A DNA stretch of 64,000 nucleotides from Cyanobium usitatum str. Tous (GTDB lineage Bacteria > Cyanobacteriota > Cyanobacteriia > PCC-6307 > Cyanobiaceae): contig NZ_PXXO01000001.1 in the NCBI RefSeq assembly GCF_003011885.1, positions 186,001 to 250,000 of the forward strand. The letters run 5' to 3'. The translations under genes and the position numbers were made by a program. Numbering within the stretch: the first letter of the stretch is position 1; the number at the start of each line of letters is the position of its first letter. Below, piece after piece: positions 23,971 through 33,766 of the stretch. The notes beneath the pieces were generated by a model, which saw only the letters and a program-made list of their open reading frames with translations, searched no databases and was not told the origin of the DNA.

Positions 23971-25182
23971 ATGACCGGCACCCCGGCTTCTTACGACAGC
24001 GTGGCTCGCTACGACACCTTGATTCACCGGCGCCAGACCCGCAGCGTGCGGGTGGGAGATATCTGGATCGGCAGCGATCACCCGGTGGCGGTGCAGTCGA
24101 TGATCAACGAGGACACCCTCGATATTGAGGGTGCCACCGCTGGCATCCGGAGGCTGCACGAAGTCGGTTGCGAAATCGTGCGACTTACGGTGCCTTCCCT
24201 GGCCCACGCCAATGCGGTAAAAGAAATTCGCCAGCGGCTTGAAGACACCTACCAGCCGGTGCCATTAGTGGCCGACGTGCACCACAACGGCATGAAGATT
24301 GCCCTGGAGGTTGCCCAGCACGTCGACAAGGTGCGGATCAACCCGGGTCTGTTCGTGTTTGATAAGCCCGACCCAAATCGCACCGAATTCAGCCCCGAGG
24401 AGGTATCTGCCATCGGTGAGCGCATCGCTGAAACATTTGAACCGTTGGTTCAATTGCTCAAGCAGGAGGACAAGGCCCTGCGCATCGGTGTCAACCATGG
24501 CTCTCTGGCTGAGCGGATGTTGTTCAGCTACGGCGACACGCCCCTGGGCATGGTGGAGAGCGCCATGGAATTTATCCGCATCTGCGACCGGCTCGACTTC
24601 CACAACATCGTGGTGTCAATGAAGGCTTCGCGGGCGCCGGTGATGATGGCCGCCTACCGAATGATGGCCGACCGCATGGATGCGGAGGGCTTCCCCTACC
24701 CCCTGCATTTGGGAGTCACCGAGGCAGGCGATGGCGACTACGGGCGAATTAAAAGTACCGCCGGCATTGCGCCCTTGCTGGCTGAGGGCCTAGGCGACAC
24801 GATCCGGGTGTCACTCACTGAGGCCCCCGAGAAGGAAATTCCTGTTTGCTACTCGATCTTGCAATCCTTGGGGCTGCGCAAGACGATGGTGGAATACGTG
24901 GCCTGCCCCAGTTGCGGCCGCACCCTGTTCAACCTGGAGGAGGTGCTGCATCAGGTGCGCAACGCCACCGCCCATCTCACTGGCCTCGATATCGCCGTGA
25001 TGGGTTGCATCGTTAATGGGCCGGGCGAAATGGCCGACGCCGACTACGGCTATGTGGGTAAAACCCCCGGCACCATTTCTCTGTACCGGGGCCGCGACGA
25101 GATCCGGCGGGTGCCGGAGGCCGAGGGAGTGGCAGCCCTGATCGCCCTGATCAAGGAGGACGGTCGCTGGGTTGATCCCTGA
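23971..25182 (+). CDS. ispG: 4-hydroxy-3-methylbut-2-enyl diphosphate synthase IspG
   Basis: A 403-residue enzyme of the MEP isoprenoid pathway (GcpE), which supplies carotenoids, chlorophyll tails and quinones. The TIM-barrel part has [19 protein letters not shown] and [13 protein letters not shown]. The iron-sulfur part has [14 protein letters not shown] (about 311-324) and [20 protein letters not shown] (about 350-369). The ATG at 23971 is chosen; an in-frame GTG at 23929 would add 14 residues. Confidence 0.95.
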   Translation: MTGTPASYDSVARYDTLIHRRQTRSVRVGDIWIGSDHPVAVQSMINEDTLDIEGATAGIRRLHEVGCEIVRLTVPSLAHANAVKEIRQRLEDTYQPVPLVADVHHNGMKIALEVAQHVDKVRINPGLFVFDKPDPNRTEFSPEEVSAIGERIAETFEPLVQLLKQEDKALRIGVNHGSLAERMLFSYGDTPLGMVESAMEFIRICDRLDFHNIVVSMKASRAPVMMAAYRMMADRMDAEGFPYPLHLGVTEAGDGDYGRIKSTAGIAPLLAEGLGDTIRVSLTEAPEKEIPVCYSILQSLGLRKTMVEYVACPSCGRTLFNLEEVLHQVRNATAHLTGLDIAVMGCIVNGPGEMADADYGYVGKTPGTISLYRGRDEIRRVPEAEGVAALIALIKEDGRWVDP

Positions 25183-25275
25183 GCGCCTGCTCACTTCCGG
25201 TAACCCGCCCCGTTTGGGGTTGGATAACGGCGCTAGCTTGATAAGACGTTTCCCGGGCCCTGACGGCTCTTCCAG

Positions 25276-26622
25276 ATGGCCAGCCCCCGCGCCAGCATGC
25301 TTGTGCTGGCTGGCATAGGCGCTTGTGCGGCCACGGCGGTGGTGGCTAGGGAAGTGGTGACCCCTCCCGGGGGCTCATCTCGCATCAGCGACAGCCCCAA
25401 GGAAGTAATCGACCAGACCTGGCAGATCGTCTTCCGCGACTATCTGGATATCAACGGCAAGTACAAGCCAGAGCAATGGCGCAGCCTGCGGCGTGACGTG
25501 CTCGCCAAGAGTTACGGCAGCTCTAAGGAGGCCTATGAAGCGATCCGGGGCATGCTCGGCAGCCTCGATGACCCCTACACCCGTTTTCTCGATCCACGGG
25601 AATTCAAGGAGATGCAGATCGACACCTCCGGAGAACTCTCCGGGGTGGGAATCCAGCTGAGCCTGGATAAGGAAACAAAAAATCTGGTGGTGGTTTCACC
25701 GATTGAAGGTTCGCCCGCTTCGCGAGCTGGCGTTCAGCCCAAGGATGTGATTGTGGCGATCGACGGCAAGTCGACCAAGGGCATGAGCACCGAGGATGCC
25801 GTCAAGCTGATCCGTGGTCAGGCCGGCACCAAGGTGACCCTCACCCTCAAGCGCAAGGCTCAGACCCTGGAGTTGCCCCTTACTCGGGAGAGCATCGAAC
25901 TCCATGCCGTTGACCACCAGATCAACACCAGTGCTGATGGCGTCAAGGTGGGTTATATCCGCCTCAAGCAATTCAATGCCACCGCCACCAAGGACATGCG
26001 CCAGGCGGTGAAGGACCTAGAAGAAAAGGGGGCCCAAGGTTATGTGCTCGATCTGCGCAGCAACCCAGGCGGCCTGCTGATGGCAAGCGTGGAGATTGCC
26101 CGCCAGTGGCTAAACGAAGGCACGATCGTTTCCACCAAAACCCGTGACGGCATCCGGGATGTCAAGCGCGCAAACGGCCGTGCCCTCACCACCAAGCCCA
26201 TGGTGGTGCTGGTCAATGAGGGTTCAGCTAGCGCCAGTGAAATTCTCTCCGGCGCCCTGCAGGACAACAACCGGGCGGTGCTGGTGGGCCAGAAAACCTT
26301 CGGCAAGGGATTGGTGCAGTCGGTGCGGGGGCTATCCGATGGCTCAGGGATGACTGTGACCATCGCCAAATACCTCACCCCCAGTGGCCGCGACATCCAC
26401 AAGCACGGCATCGACCCTGATGTGACGGCAAAAATGACTGAGCTCGAGGCCCAGCGCCTCAAGCTCGAGGATCTCGGCACCAAGAAGGACAGCCAATACC
26501 GGGTGGCGGAATCCACGCTGGTGAAACGACTTCGCAATGCAAATAGCGTGGAGAAGGCCTACAACCCACGCAGCGCCAATGTGCCGGCGGCTTTGGCCCC
26601 TCAGGACTCCAGCGCGCCATAG
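25276..26622 (+). CDS. Carboxy-terminal processing protease (S41 family, Ctp)
   Basis: A 448-residue exported protease. A signal anchor is at about 6-28. A PDZ domain (about 115-200) contains GELSGVGIQLSLD and SRAGVQPKDVIVAIDGKS. The catalytic domain has GYVLDLRSNPGGLL (about 255-268), the nucleophile Ser in NEGSASASEILSGAL (about 314-328) and the Lys in GQKTFGKGLVQS (about 337-348). Cyanobacteria have several Ctp paralogues; CtpA matures the photosystem II D1 protein, and I cannot tell from sequence which one this is. The 3' end overlaps the next, convergent gene by 22 bases. Confidence 0.92.
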   Translation: MASPRASMLVLAGIGACAATAVVAREVVTPPGGSSRISDSPKEVIDQTWQIVFRDYLDINGKYKPEQWRSLRRDVLAKSYGSSKEAYEAIRGMLGSLDDPYTRFLDPREFKEMQIDTSGELSGVGIQLSLDKETKNLVVVSPIEGSPASRAGVQPKDVIVAIDGKSTKGMSTEDAVKLIRGQAGTKVTLTLKRKAQTLELPLTRESIELHAVDHQINTSADGVKVGYIRLKQFNATATKDMRQAVKDLEEKGAQGYVLDLRSNPGGLLMASVEIARQWLNEGTIVSTKTRDGIRDVKRANGRALTTKPMVVLVNEGSASASEILSGALQDNNRAVLVGQKTFGKGLVQSVRGLSDGSGMTVTIAKYLTPSGRDIHKHGIDPDVTAKMTELEAQRLKLEDLGTKKDSQYRVAESTLVKRLRNANSVEKAYNPRSANVPAALAPQDSSAP

Positions 26623-27233
26623 GCGCTGTAGCGCCTGCGAATTTCCAGATGAATCCCCGGTTCGGGCTGCCAGCAAAGGGCTACTTCTTCTGGCACCCCA
26701 GACTGCCGGCGATCCGCCGTTTGGAGGGTTACGCCTAAAGCTGCCGGCAGGCTCCAGATCAAGCCAGCGCTAGTGGGGGCCGGGCTAGCTAGGGCCTGGA
26801 GCGGCGCGGGAGGTAATGGTTCCTCCATCCCTGGCCTCGCCTCGCTTACAACCACCAGCGATTCGAGCCGTTCGCTGCCATGGCGAATCACGGCGCGGCG
26901 GCGGCGCTCTCCCCACACCAAGCAGAGCTCGCTCACCCAGGGCCAGGCACCGATGCGATCGGGGCCCAGGCTCCAGTGCCCCTCTGGGCTGATTTGCATT
27001 TCTGCGGGAGGCTCAGCAAAATCCATTGAGCGCACCTGGCCACTGCAGACATTGGTCAAGGCCGCCACTACTTTGCCGTCCTGGTCTTGCACTGAGAGCT
27101 GGCTTTTGAAGCGCTCCTGCTCCCGGCCACGGCCATCACAGCGAATGAAGCAGCCATGCCAATCGCCAGAGTTGTGGGAGAGCAAGGTTTCACGCCGCAT
27201 CTGGGCAGTAAGCGGCGAGAATGGCGTATTCAT
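26601..27233 (-). CDS. Conserved cyanobacterial protein, DUF3598-like
   Basis: A 210-residue soluble protein from the ATG at 27233. It starts with a LLSHNSGDWHGCFIRCDGRG-type segment, followed by beta-rich sequence that suggests a lipocalin-like barrel. This pattern is seen in DUF3598 and related cyanobacterial proteins, some near pigment-protein genes. The assignment is by motif recall and moderate. It converges with the ctp gene and is divergent from, and close to, the next small membrane gene. Confidence 0.6.
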   Translation of the reverse strand: MNTPFSPLTAQMRRETLLSHNSGDWHGCFIRCDGRGREQERFKSQLSVQDQDGKVVAALTNVCSGQVRSMDFAEPPAEMQISPEGHWSLGPDRIGAWPWVSELCLVWGERRRRAVIRHGSERLESLVVVSEARPGMEEPLPPAPLQALASPAPTSAGLIWSLPAALGVTLQTADRRQSGVPEEVALCWQPEPGIHLEIRRRYSAYGALES

Positions 27234-27277
27234 ATAGAAATTTGGTGGCTGTGCCGCTTGATTCGCCCCCACCTCAA

Positions 27278-27508
27278 ATGATCGACCCTGCATCTATTTG
27301 GGAGATCAAGCCATGGTGGTGCCAGCCCTGGAGCATCTTGCTCACCGGTGCAGTTGTGGTGGCAGGAAGCTGGTTGCTAATTCAGCGTTGGTGGATCACC
27401 GCGCCAGTAGTCATAGGGGTGCTGGCTTGGTGGCTGCTTTTTCTGGTTGTGGTGCCAGCTGGCTATCAGGCCGAACTCCGGGCTGCTGAACAACCTGAAA
27501 AGCCTTGA
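27278..27508 (+). CDS. Small membrane protein of a cyanobacterial family (DUF6737-like)
   Basis: A 76-residue protein from the ATG at 27278. It starts MIDPASIWEIKPWWCQPWSI and has two hydrophobic helices (about 19-35 and 42-60). The KPWWCQPWSILLTG block is characteristic of a small family in cyanobacteria that I recall as DUF6737. The function is unknown. It is divergent from the DUF3598-like gene. Confidence 0.65.
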   Translation: MIDPASIWEIKPWWCQPWSILLTGAVVVAGSWLLIQRWWITAPVVIGVLAWWLLFLVVVPAGYQAELRAAEQPEKP

Positions 27509-27543
27509 AATCCGCTTGACTTCAAGTGACTAACTAGGTGAAG

Positions 27544-27717
27544 TCAGGCGACCGGCTGCATCAGTCCACCGCCTGGGCCGGAATCGTCGTCATCGTTGTT
27601 GTTGCCGGGACCCGGTTGAAGCAGGGCATACATGCCGATCGCCAGGAGGCTCACCACTCCAGAAACGAGGCTGAACCCGCCCCCTAAGCCCGAACCTGCT
27701 CCGATCACTTCGCCCAT
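27544..27717 (-). CDS. 57-residue single-span protein with Asn/Asp tail
   Basis: ATG at 27717 to TGA. The N terminus is Gly-rich (MGEVIGAGSGLGGGF), then one hydrophobic helix (about 15-33, SLVSGVVSLLAIGMYALL), then a PGPGNNNDDDDSGPGGG linker and a short end. It is flanked by about 100 bases before the mfd stop on the same strand. Composition and layout look like a real small membrane protein; I do not know the family. Confidence 0.6.
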   Translation of the reverse strand: MGEVIGAGSGLGGGFSLVSGVVSLLAIGMYALLQPGPGNNNDDDDSGPGGGLMQPVA

Positions 27718-27815
27718 GGATCGCCGTTACACAACTTCTCATGAATGTAACGGATTTTTGCGGGACCCGGTCGGATTAAGGGGCCTTGGGCCTTAGAGCA
27801 GCTCGCTTGCGGCGC

Positions 27816-30800
27816 CTACACCGCCAGCACCTCTTCATTGCGGGCCTTGAGCTGCTCGCGCCGCTGGGCTTCGGTGAGGCCATCGCTGCCTGGGATCTGC
27901 TCCGCCATTTGGTTGAGCCAGCCCATCAGCTCCTCGAGCTGCTTCTCAGCAGGCAGCACCCCCAGGCCCCGGGCCAGCACCTTGGCAGTGGCGCCCGATC
28001 CGGGCTGAAACACCAGGCGGCCATGGAGGTGCTGGGGCAGGCCTTGGCGCAGTAGGCGGAAGGCGGGCTCCTCCATGGGGGTTTCCAGGGCGATGTTGGG
28101 TTTTTCCGGCTTGATGCGGGAGAAGCCGCAGCGCTTGGCCACCAGCTTCAGCTCCATCAGCTGCAACAGCGAGATCACCGGCGCCGGAATGGCGCCATAG
28201 CGATCCACCCAGCCGGTGGCCAACTCCAGCAACTCCTCCTTGCCGCCGCACTCGGCGGCGGCCCGGTAGGCGGCGATCTTCTCGTCGTTTTCCGTGATCC
28301 AATCGCCTGGGATGAAGGCGGTCACAGGCAGGTCGATCTGGGTGTCTTCCACCACTGGGATGTCCTGGCCTTGGATTTCAGCCAGCGACTCCTGCAGCAT
28401 CTCCATATAAAGGTCGAAGCCGATGGTTTCCATCTGGCCGCTCTGCTCCACCCCCAGCAGGTTGCCGACGCCACGGATTTCCATATCGCGCATAGCCAGC
28501 TGGTAGCCGGATCCCAGCTGGGCGAATTCCTGAATCGCCCGCAGCCGTTGCCGTGCCGCTTCGCTCAGGGAGGCATTGCCGGGATAAAACAGCCAGGCAT
28601 GGGCCTGGATACCGCTGCGGCCCACCCGGCCCCGCAGCTGATAAAGCTGGGCCAGGCCGAACTTGTGGGCGTCCTCGATCAGGATCGTGTTCACCCGGGG
28701 GATGTCGAGGCCGCTCTCCACGATCGTGGTGCAGAGCATCAGGTCTGCTTCGCCGGCGTTGAAGGCCACCATGGCGCTCTCCAGCTCGCCTTCGGCCATC
28801 TGGCCGTGGGCGACCAGCAGCCGCAGGCCCGGGATCATTAGCCGCAGGCCGGAGGCCACGTCTTCGATACCCTCCACCCTCGGCACCACGTAAAAGATCT
28901 GACCGCCGCGGTCGAGCTCCTGGCGGATTGCGCTGCGCACCGCCTCCTCGTCGAGGGCGGCCAGGTGGGTCTTGATTGGCCGGCGCAGCGGCGGTGGTGT
29001 GGTGATCAGGCTCATCTCCCGCACACCGGAAAGGCTCATGTAGAGGGTGCGGGGGATCGGCGTGGCTGAAAGGGTCAGCACGTCTACGTCTTTTCTCAGC
29101 GCCTTGATCTTTTCTTTCTGGTTGACGCCAAAGCGCTGCTCCTCATCCACCACCAGCAGACCCAGCTGCTTGAAGCCAGTGCTTTTGGACAGCAGCTGGT
29201 GGGTGCCCACCACCACATCGACCGTGCCTTCGCCCAATCCTTCCAGGATTGTTTTGCGTTCGGCGGTGGTGCGAAAGCGGTTTAGCAGGCTCACCTTCAT
29301 CGGGTAGGGCGCAAAGCGCTCCGAAAGGGAGCGCCAGTGCTGCTGCGCCAGCACCGTGGTGGGGGCCAGCATCGCCACCTGTTTGCCCGCCGTGACGGCC
29401 TTGAAGATGGCCCGGATCGCCACCTCGGTTTTGCCGAAGCCCACGTCGCCGCACACCAGCCGGTCCATCGGCTGGGGCTGCTCCATATCCCGCTTGACAT
29501 CGGCGATGGCCTTCACCTGGTCGGGGGTGGGCTCGTAGGGGAAGGAGTCTTCGAGTTCGATCTGCCAGGGGCCGTCGGCGGGGAAGGCGAAGCCCGGTGC
29601 CTGGTGGCGCTCGGCGTAGAGCTTGACCAGATCCACCGCCACCTTGCGCACGGCCTTTTTGGCGCGCTCCTTGGCCTTGGCCCAGGCCGTGCCGCCCATG
29701 CGGTTGAGGTCTGGAGGCGCATCGGTGCTGGCGCGGTACCGGCCGAGGCTGCCCAGCTGGTCGGCGGCAACCCGCAATAGGCCGTCGGCGTATTGCACCA
29801 CCAGGTAGTCGCGGGATTCGCCGCCGATCGCCAGCTTTTCCAGCTTCAGAAACTTGCCGACGCCGTGGTTGCGATGCACCACGAAATCGCCCGGCTGCAT
29901 CTTGCCCGGATCCACGGTGCGGCTGACGGCCTTGCGGCGCCGGCGTACGTAGCCGCTGGCGGCCAGGGCGTGCTGGCCAAAAAACTCCCGGTCGGTGATC
30001 AGCACCAGCCGCCAGGCCGGCAGCTGCAGCCCTTCGAGCTCGGCGGTGCCCTTGGTTTTCAGGGCCACCGGCGTGGCCTGCTCCACCAGTCGGTCGATGG
30101 CCGGAAAGTCGGCCGGATTGGGCACGAAGCGGGTTATGCAGTCGTGTTCCTCCAGCAGGGCTACCGCCCGCGAGGGCTGGGCCGATAGCAGCCAGACCGT
30201 GGCTTTCTCGGCCACAAAGCCCTTCACCAGGCCGGCCAGCTTGCCGAAGGCGTTGGGGTAGGCCGGCACCGAGCGGGAGGCCAGGTCAAAGCTGTTGGGG
30301 TGCTGGTCGGTTTCGTGCAGCTCGGCCAGATCGAAACCCGCAAACACCTCCGCCTGCTCCAGGGCGTCTGCCGCGGGGCGATGCAGGAGCGGCGGCAGGA
30401 TGGATAGCGCCGCGCTGGCTTCTAGTTCCAGCTCCTTCACCACGTCGGCGTAGTGGTCGCAGGCATGGTCAAACCACTGCTGGCCATGGGAGAGGCAGTG
30501 GCGCCGCTCATCGATGGCGATCAGGGTGTGGGCCGGCAAATAATCCAGTAGGGAGGCCGGCTGCTGCCAGGCCAGGCCCATCAGCCGCCGCATGCCCTCC
30601 GGGGTGCCCCCTTCGAGTAGCTGCTCGAGGGCCTCAGGACTGAGCATTTGCTCGAGCCCATCGGGCATCGACTCGCGCAGGGCATCGGCGATCAGGGGGC
30701 CGTAGCCGGTGGGTGTGAGTCGCACCACCTCGATGGCGTCTAGGGAGCGCTGGGAGGCGGGATCGAATTCCCGCAGTTTCTCCAGTTCTTCGCCAAACAG

Positions 30801-31388
30801 CTCCAGCCGCACGGGCAGCTCGGCACTCACCGGAAACACATCAATGATGTCGCCGCGCCGGCTCCAGCTGCCCTCCTGCTCGATGGTGGGCACCCGTTCG
30901 TAGCCCAGCCGGCTGAGGGTGGTGGCGAGCTGTTCAAGGTCGATCGTGTCGCCCTTACGCAGGCTCAGGCATTGATCCCGCAGGGTTTCGGGAGGCGGCA
31001 GGTGCGGCTGCAGGGCCCTTTCCGTTGCCACGATTGCCAGGCGGCGGGGGGCATCCAGCAGTTCGCTGAGCACCTGCAACTGGCCCCAGGTGATTTCGCT
31101 GGTGGGGTCAAAGGGCTCGTAGGGGCTGCCCTCGCTGGTGGGGTAGAGCTGGCAGCTGTTCCACCCCATCAGCTCCAGCAGCGCTGCCCAGCGGCCCGCT
31201 TCCTCCAGGGTCGGAACCAGAACAAGCAAGGGCGCCTCGGCAGCCCCGGCCAGGGCGCTGCTCACCAGGGCCCGCGCACTGCGCCCCGCCCCACTGAGCC
31301 GCAGGCGGTCGGCCCGCTGCAGACGCAGCAAAACCTCGCCGGTGAGGGGCACCTGCTGCAGCTGGCGCACCAGGGCGGTGAGGGGCAT
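27816..31388 (-). CDS. mfd: Transcription-repair coupling factor Mfd
   Basis: A 1190-residue SF2 translocase that removes stalled RNA polymerase and recruits UvrA. The order is a UvrB-like N-terminal module (PLLVLVPTLEEAGRWA, YPTSEGSPYEPFDPTSEI), the RNA polymerase-interaction domain (PGDFVVHRNHGVGKFLKLE, about 500-520), the helicase core (Walker A CGDVGFGKTEVA at about 640, Walker B VDEEQRFG, SATPIPRTLYMS, QLRGRVGRSG) and the C-terminal TRCF domain. The ATG at 31388 is chosen; earlier in-frame codons are shadow-like. Confidence 0.97.
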   Translation of the reverse strand: MPLTALVRQLQQVPLTGEVLLRLQRADRLRLSGAGRSARALVSSALAGAAEAPLLVLVPTLEEAGRWAALLELMGWNSCQLYPTSEGSPYEPFDPTSEITWGQLQVLSELLDAPRRLAIVATERALQPHLPPPETLRDQCLSLRKGDTIDLEQLATTLSRLGYERVPTIEQEGSWSRRGDIIDVFPVSAELPVRLELFGEELEKLREFDPASQRSLDAIEVVRLTPTGYGPLIADALRESMPDGLEQMLSPEALEQLLEGGTPEGMRRLMGLAWQQPASLLDYLPAHTLIAIDERRHCLSHGQQWFDHACDHYADVVKELELEASAALSILPPLLHRPAADALEQAEVFAGFDLAELHETDQHPNSFDLASRSVPAYPNAFGKLAGLVKGFVAEKATVWLLSAQPSRAVALLEEHDCITRFVPNPADFPAIDRLVEQATPVALKTKGTAELEGLQLPAWRLVLITDREFFGQHALAASGYVRRRRKAVSRTVDPGKMQPGDFVVHRNHGVGKFLKLEKLAIGGESRDYLVVQYADGLLRVAADQLGSLGRYRASTDAPPDLNRMGGTAWAKAKERAKKAVRKVAVDLVKLYAERHQAPGFAFPADGPWQIELEDSFPYEPTPDQVKAIADVKRDMEQPQPMDRLVCGDVGFGKTEVAIRAIFKAVTAGKQVAMLAPTTVLAQQHWRSLSERFAPYPMKVSLLNRFRTTAERKTILEGLGEGTVDVVVGTHQLLSKSTGFKQLGLLVVDEEQRFGVNQKEKIKALRKDVDVLTLSATPIPRTLYMSLSGVREMSLITTPPPLRRPIKTHLAALDEEAVRSAIRQELDRGGQIFYVVPRVEGIEDVASGLRLMIPGLRLLVAHGQMAEGELESAMVAFNAGEADLMLCTTIVESGLDIPRVNTILIEDAHKFGLAQLYQLRGRVGRSGIQAHAWLFYPGNASLSEAARQRLRAIQEFAQLGSGYQLAMRDMEIRGVGNLLGVEQSGQMETIGFDLYMEMLQESLAEIQGQDIPVVEDTQIDLPVTAFIPGDWITENDEKIAAYRAAAECGGKEELLELATGWVDRYGAIPAPVISLLQLMELKLVAKRCGFSRIKPEKPNIALETPMEEPAFRLLRQGLPQHLHGRLVFQPGSGATAKVLARGLGVLPAEKQLEELMGWLNQMAEQIPGSDGLTEAQRREQLKARNEEVLAV

Positions 31389-31531
31389 GGGGTCAGGGAA
31401 TCTCAGAAGGCTCCGATCTTCGCAACTGGTACCAGAGTGGTGTTGGTTGCCACCAACTTCTGCTTCGACTTCACTGTCTGTCCAAGACCAACAGCCTGTC
31501 CAACACCAACAGCCTGCGCAAGGCGCCAGCC

Positions 31532-32200
31532 GTGTTGGCGCTGGGCGGCTTGCTGGCTTTGTTGGGGGCTTGCTTGGCAAGCGAGCCTGCGCGCCCAACG
31601 GCCCAGGCGGCAGGTCTGCTGCCTGAACAGGAGGCGGCTTTGCTGCAGCGACTGGCTATAGCTGATCGTCAGTGGCTGCCGCGGGCTGAAACCCTTCCCA
31701 GTGGGGCGGTGCGTTACCACTACCGCCTCCGGGCCAACGAACCCAGGCTGTCTGTGGCGGAGCTGCGGGCCCTGATCGCCAACCCGCCTAGCTTTGGGGC
31801 CGAGCGCCTGGCGATAGGTGAGCTGCTCATGGTGCTGGCCAAAGCCGGGGTGCGTCTGGAGCTGGGTCAGCCCCGCAAGCCTGGGGCGGCGGGGGAATGG
31901 GACCCGGCAGCTCGCACCCTGCGCATTCAGCCCCGGGTGGTGGCTAAGGGCAGTGTGGAGTTTGCCCGGGTGCTCAACCATGAGGCGATTCACGTTGCCC
32001 AGAGCTGCAGTAATCGGGGATTGCGTTCCCGCCCCCGGCCCCTGGGTCTGCCCTCGGCCTTGCCCGATCACCTAAGTCGTGTGCTCAATGAATCCGTCTA
32101 CAGCCAGGCATCGGAGCAGGAGCGGCAACTGGAGCGGGAGGCCTATGCCAATCAAACCCGCTTGGGCTTGGGGGCCCAGTTGGTACGCCGCCATTGCTAA
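31532..32200 (+). CDS. Lipoprotein with HExxH zinc-protease motif, unknown function
   Basis: A 222-residue protein starting at a GTG. The N terminus has a short hydrophobic run ending in LLALLGAC, a lipobox-like signal, so it is likely a lipoprotein. The C-terminal half carries VLNHEAIHVAQSC with an HEAIH (HExxH) zinc-binding motif (about residues 151-155), and a downstream glutamate-rich helix (LEREAYANQ, about 201-209) could supply the third ligand. The C terminus ends RRHC. It looks like a conserved cyanobacterial metalloprotease-like protein without an assigned role. It is divergent from mfd. Confidence 0.7.
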   Translation: MLALGGLLALLGACLASEPARPTAQAAGLLPEQEAALLQRLAIADRQWLPRAETLPSGAVRYHYRLRANEPRLSVAELRALIANPPSFGAERLAIGELLMVLAKAGVRLELGQPRKPGAAGEWDPAARTLRIQPRVVAKGSVEFARVLNHEAIHVAQSCSNRGLRSRPRPLGLPSALPDHLSRVLNESVYSQASEQERQLEREAYANQTRLGLGAQLVRRHC

Positions 32201-32217
32201 ATCGAGCGTCGTCTCTT

Positions 32218-32955
32218 TCAAGGTGACGTCCCTGGCGCATCATTACGGGCGAGCCACTCACTTTCCAGCAACATATTAAATTGCAGTAGTTGGCTGTCGC
32301 TGAGTAGTTGGCGGCTGGCTAAATCAAAATGCTTCTCAAGGAAGGCACGACCCTGGCCCGGATCCCACTGCAACTGGCTAAGCAGCTCCTCACACTGGCT
32401 GAGCAGCTCCTTGCGTCGTAGGGGGGGTGGGGCGCTGGCGGGTTCGCTGCCATCGGCAAAGCCTTCTAGGGCCTGTAGGTAGGCCAGCAGGTCCCCATAG
32501 CTGGTGAGGCGGTTGCGGTTGGGGTGGCCGAATACCCGCTCGAGATAGACGGCCTCCTGCTCGCGATTCCAGCCGAGCCGTTGCAGCTGTAAATCCAGTC
32601 GGGCCAACTCGCTGCTCCAATCCTCCGGGTCGGCCGGCGGTTCTTCGATCGCCTGGGCCGGCGGGGGGCTGGGCGCCGCTGGGCGCTCGGCTTGGGGTTT
32701 GGGCTGAACCTGGGGGGGCGCACTACTTATCCGGACGGGCGTGGGTGCGCTCGCAGTGGGGGGCGCGGCCACTGGAAGGTGTTCACCCAGGCGTTGGCGG
32801 GCTCGGTCTTCTGCAGCCTCGGCGGTCGCTGCTTCGCCCAGTGCTGCGTCGATTACCTGGCCAGCACGGCTTATTTGCACCAGCACCACTCTGCTGCCTG
32901 GTTCGGCATGGAGCAGCTGGACGTTTAACTGCAGTTCGCCTAACGGATGCTCCAA
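32218..32955 (-). CDS. Conserved cyanobacterial protein with two helical repeats
   Basis: A 245-residue soluble protein. Residues about 1-55 form a small domain (GSRVVLVQISRAGQVIDAAL). A Pro/Ala-rich linker (about 60-105) follows. The C-terminal half has two similar helical units, each with the pattern 'LQLQRLGWNREQEAVYLERVFGH' and 'LSQLQWDPGQGRAFLEKHFD', suggesting an internal duplication of about 60 residues. I recognise it only as a cyanobacterial conserved protein. It converges with the preceding lipoprotein gene and is divergent from terC. Confidence 0.65.
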   Translation of the reverse strand: MEHPLGELQLNVQLLHAEPGSRVVLVQISRAGQVIDAALGEAATAEAAEDRARQRLGEHLPVAAPPTASAPTPVRISSAPPQVQPKPQAERPAAPSPPPAQAIEEPPADPEDWSSELARLDLQLQRLGWNREQEAVYLERVFGHPNRNRLTSYGDLLAYLQALEGFADGSEPASAPPPLRRKELLSQCEELLSQLQWDPGQGRAFLEKHFDLASRQLLSDSQLLQFNMLLESEWLARNDAPGTSP

Positions 32956-32998
32956 CCCAGCTTTCTAGAGTGGATCCCATCTTGACCCGCTGCAGCCC

Positions 32999-33766
32999 GT
33001 GGAAGCGGAGTCGATCCAATCCCTCACCCCCCTGCTGAACCAGGCAGACCAGTGGCGTGAGGTGCTGTTGTTGCTGCCCCTGTTGGTGGCCTTAGAGGCG
33101 GTGCTCTCCGCCGACAACGCCATTGCCCTGGCGGCGATCGCCCGGGGTCTGGAGGATCCGGCCCGTCAGCGCCAGGCCCTCAACCTCGGCCTGGCCTTGG
33201 CCCTGGTGTTTCGGCTTGGTTTGATCGTGGCTGCCCGCTGGGTGCTCAATTTCTGGCCGCTGCAACTGGCGGCGGCGGCCTATTTGCTGTGGCTTTGCGG
33301 GCGCCACCTGCTGCTGGTGTGGTCTGAGCCCGAAGAGGGGGCCGGCGCGGCCGGTGCTGCTGATGGTGCAGCCACTGCAGGAGCCAAGCCCGGCTCGCTG
33401 CACCACGCCGGGCTTGGATCAATTGTGGCCACCCTGGCCCTTACCGATCTGGCTTTTTCGCTTGACAGCGTTGCCGCAGCGGTGGCGGTGAGTGATCGGC
33501 TGTGGCTGGTGATGGCCGGTGGGGTGATCGGCGTTATCGCCCTGCGACTCACCGCAGAGCTGTTTATTCGTTGGCTTGAGGTCTACAAGCATTTGGAAAC
33601 GGCCGGCTACCTGGCGGTCGGTCTGGTGGGTATGAAGCTGCTGCTGCGCCTGGGCCTGCCCCAGGTGGTGCCGCCGGAGTGGCTGCTGCTGCTGCTGGTG
33701 GCTGCCTTGTTTACTTGGGGCTTTTCGGTGCGCCTGCCTCTGGCGCCGAAACCGCTGGAGCCATGA
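32999..33766 (+). CDS. TerC family integral membrane protein
   Basis: A 255-residue membrane protein with about seven helices. The two metal-associated motifs of the family are present: VLSADNAIALAAIARGL (about 36-52, containing DNAIAL) and LALTDLAFSLDSVAAAVAV (about 147-165). TerC relatives are linked to tellurium resistance and manganese export, and in plants to thylakoid assembly. The GTG at 32999 is the start. The stop overlaps the next gene as ATGA. Confidence 0.85.
   Translation: MEAESIQSLTPLLNQADQWREVLLLLPLLVALEAVLSADNAIALAAIARGLEDPARQRQALNLGLALALVFRLGLIVAARWVLNFWPLQLAAAAYLLWLCGRHLLLVWSEPEEGAGAAGAADGAATAGAKPGSLHHAGLGSIVATLALTDLAFSLDSVAAAVAVSDRLWLVMAGGVIGVIALRLTAELFIRWLEVYKHLETAGYLAVGLVGMKLLLRLGLPQVVPPEWLLLLLVAALFTWGFSVRLPLAPKPLEP

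Noticed and set aside
25183-25275. Possible CCCC-GTTT-GGGG hairpin between ispG and ctp
   Set aside because: The stem is only four strong pairs with no T run; not enough for a terminator or riboswitch call.
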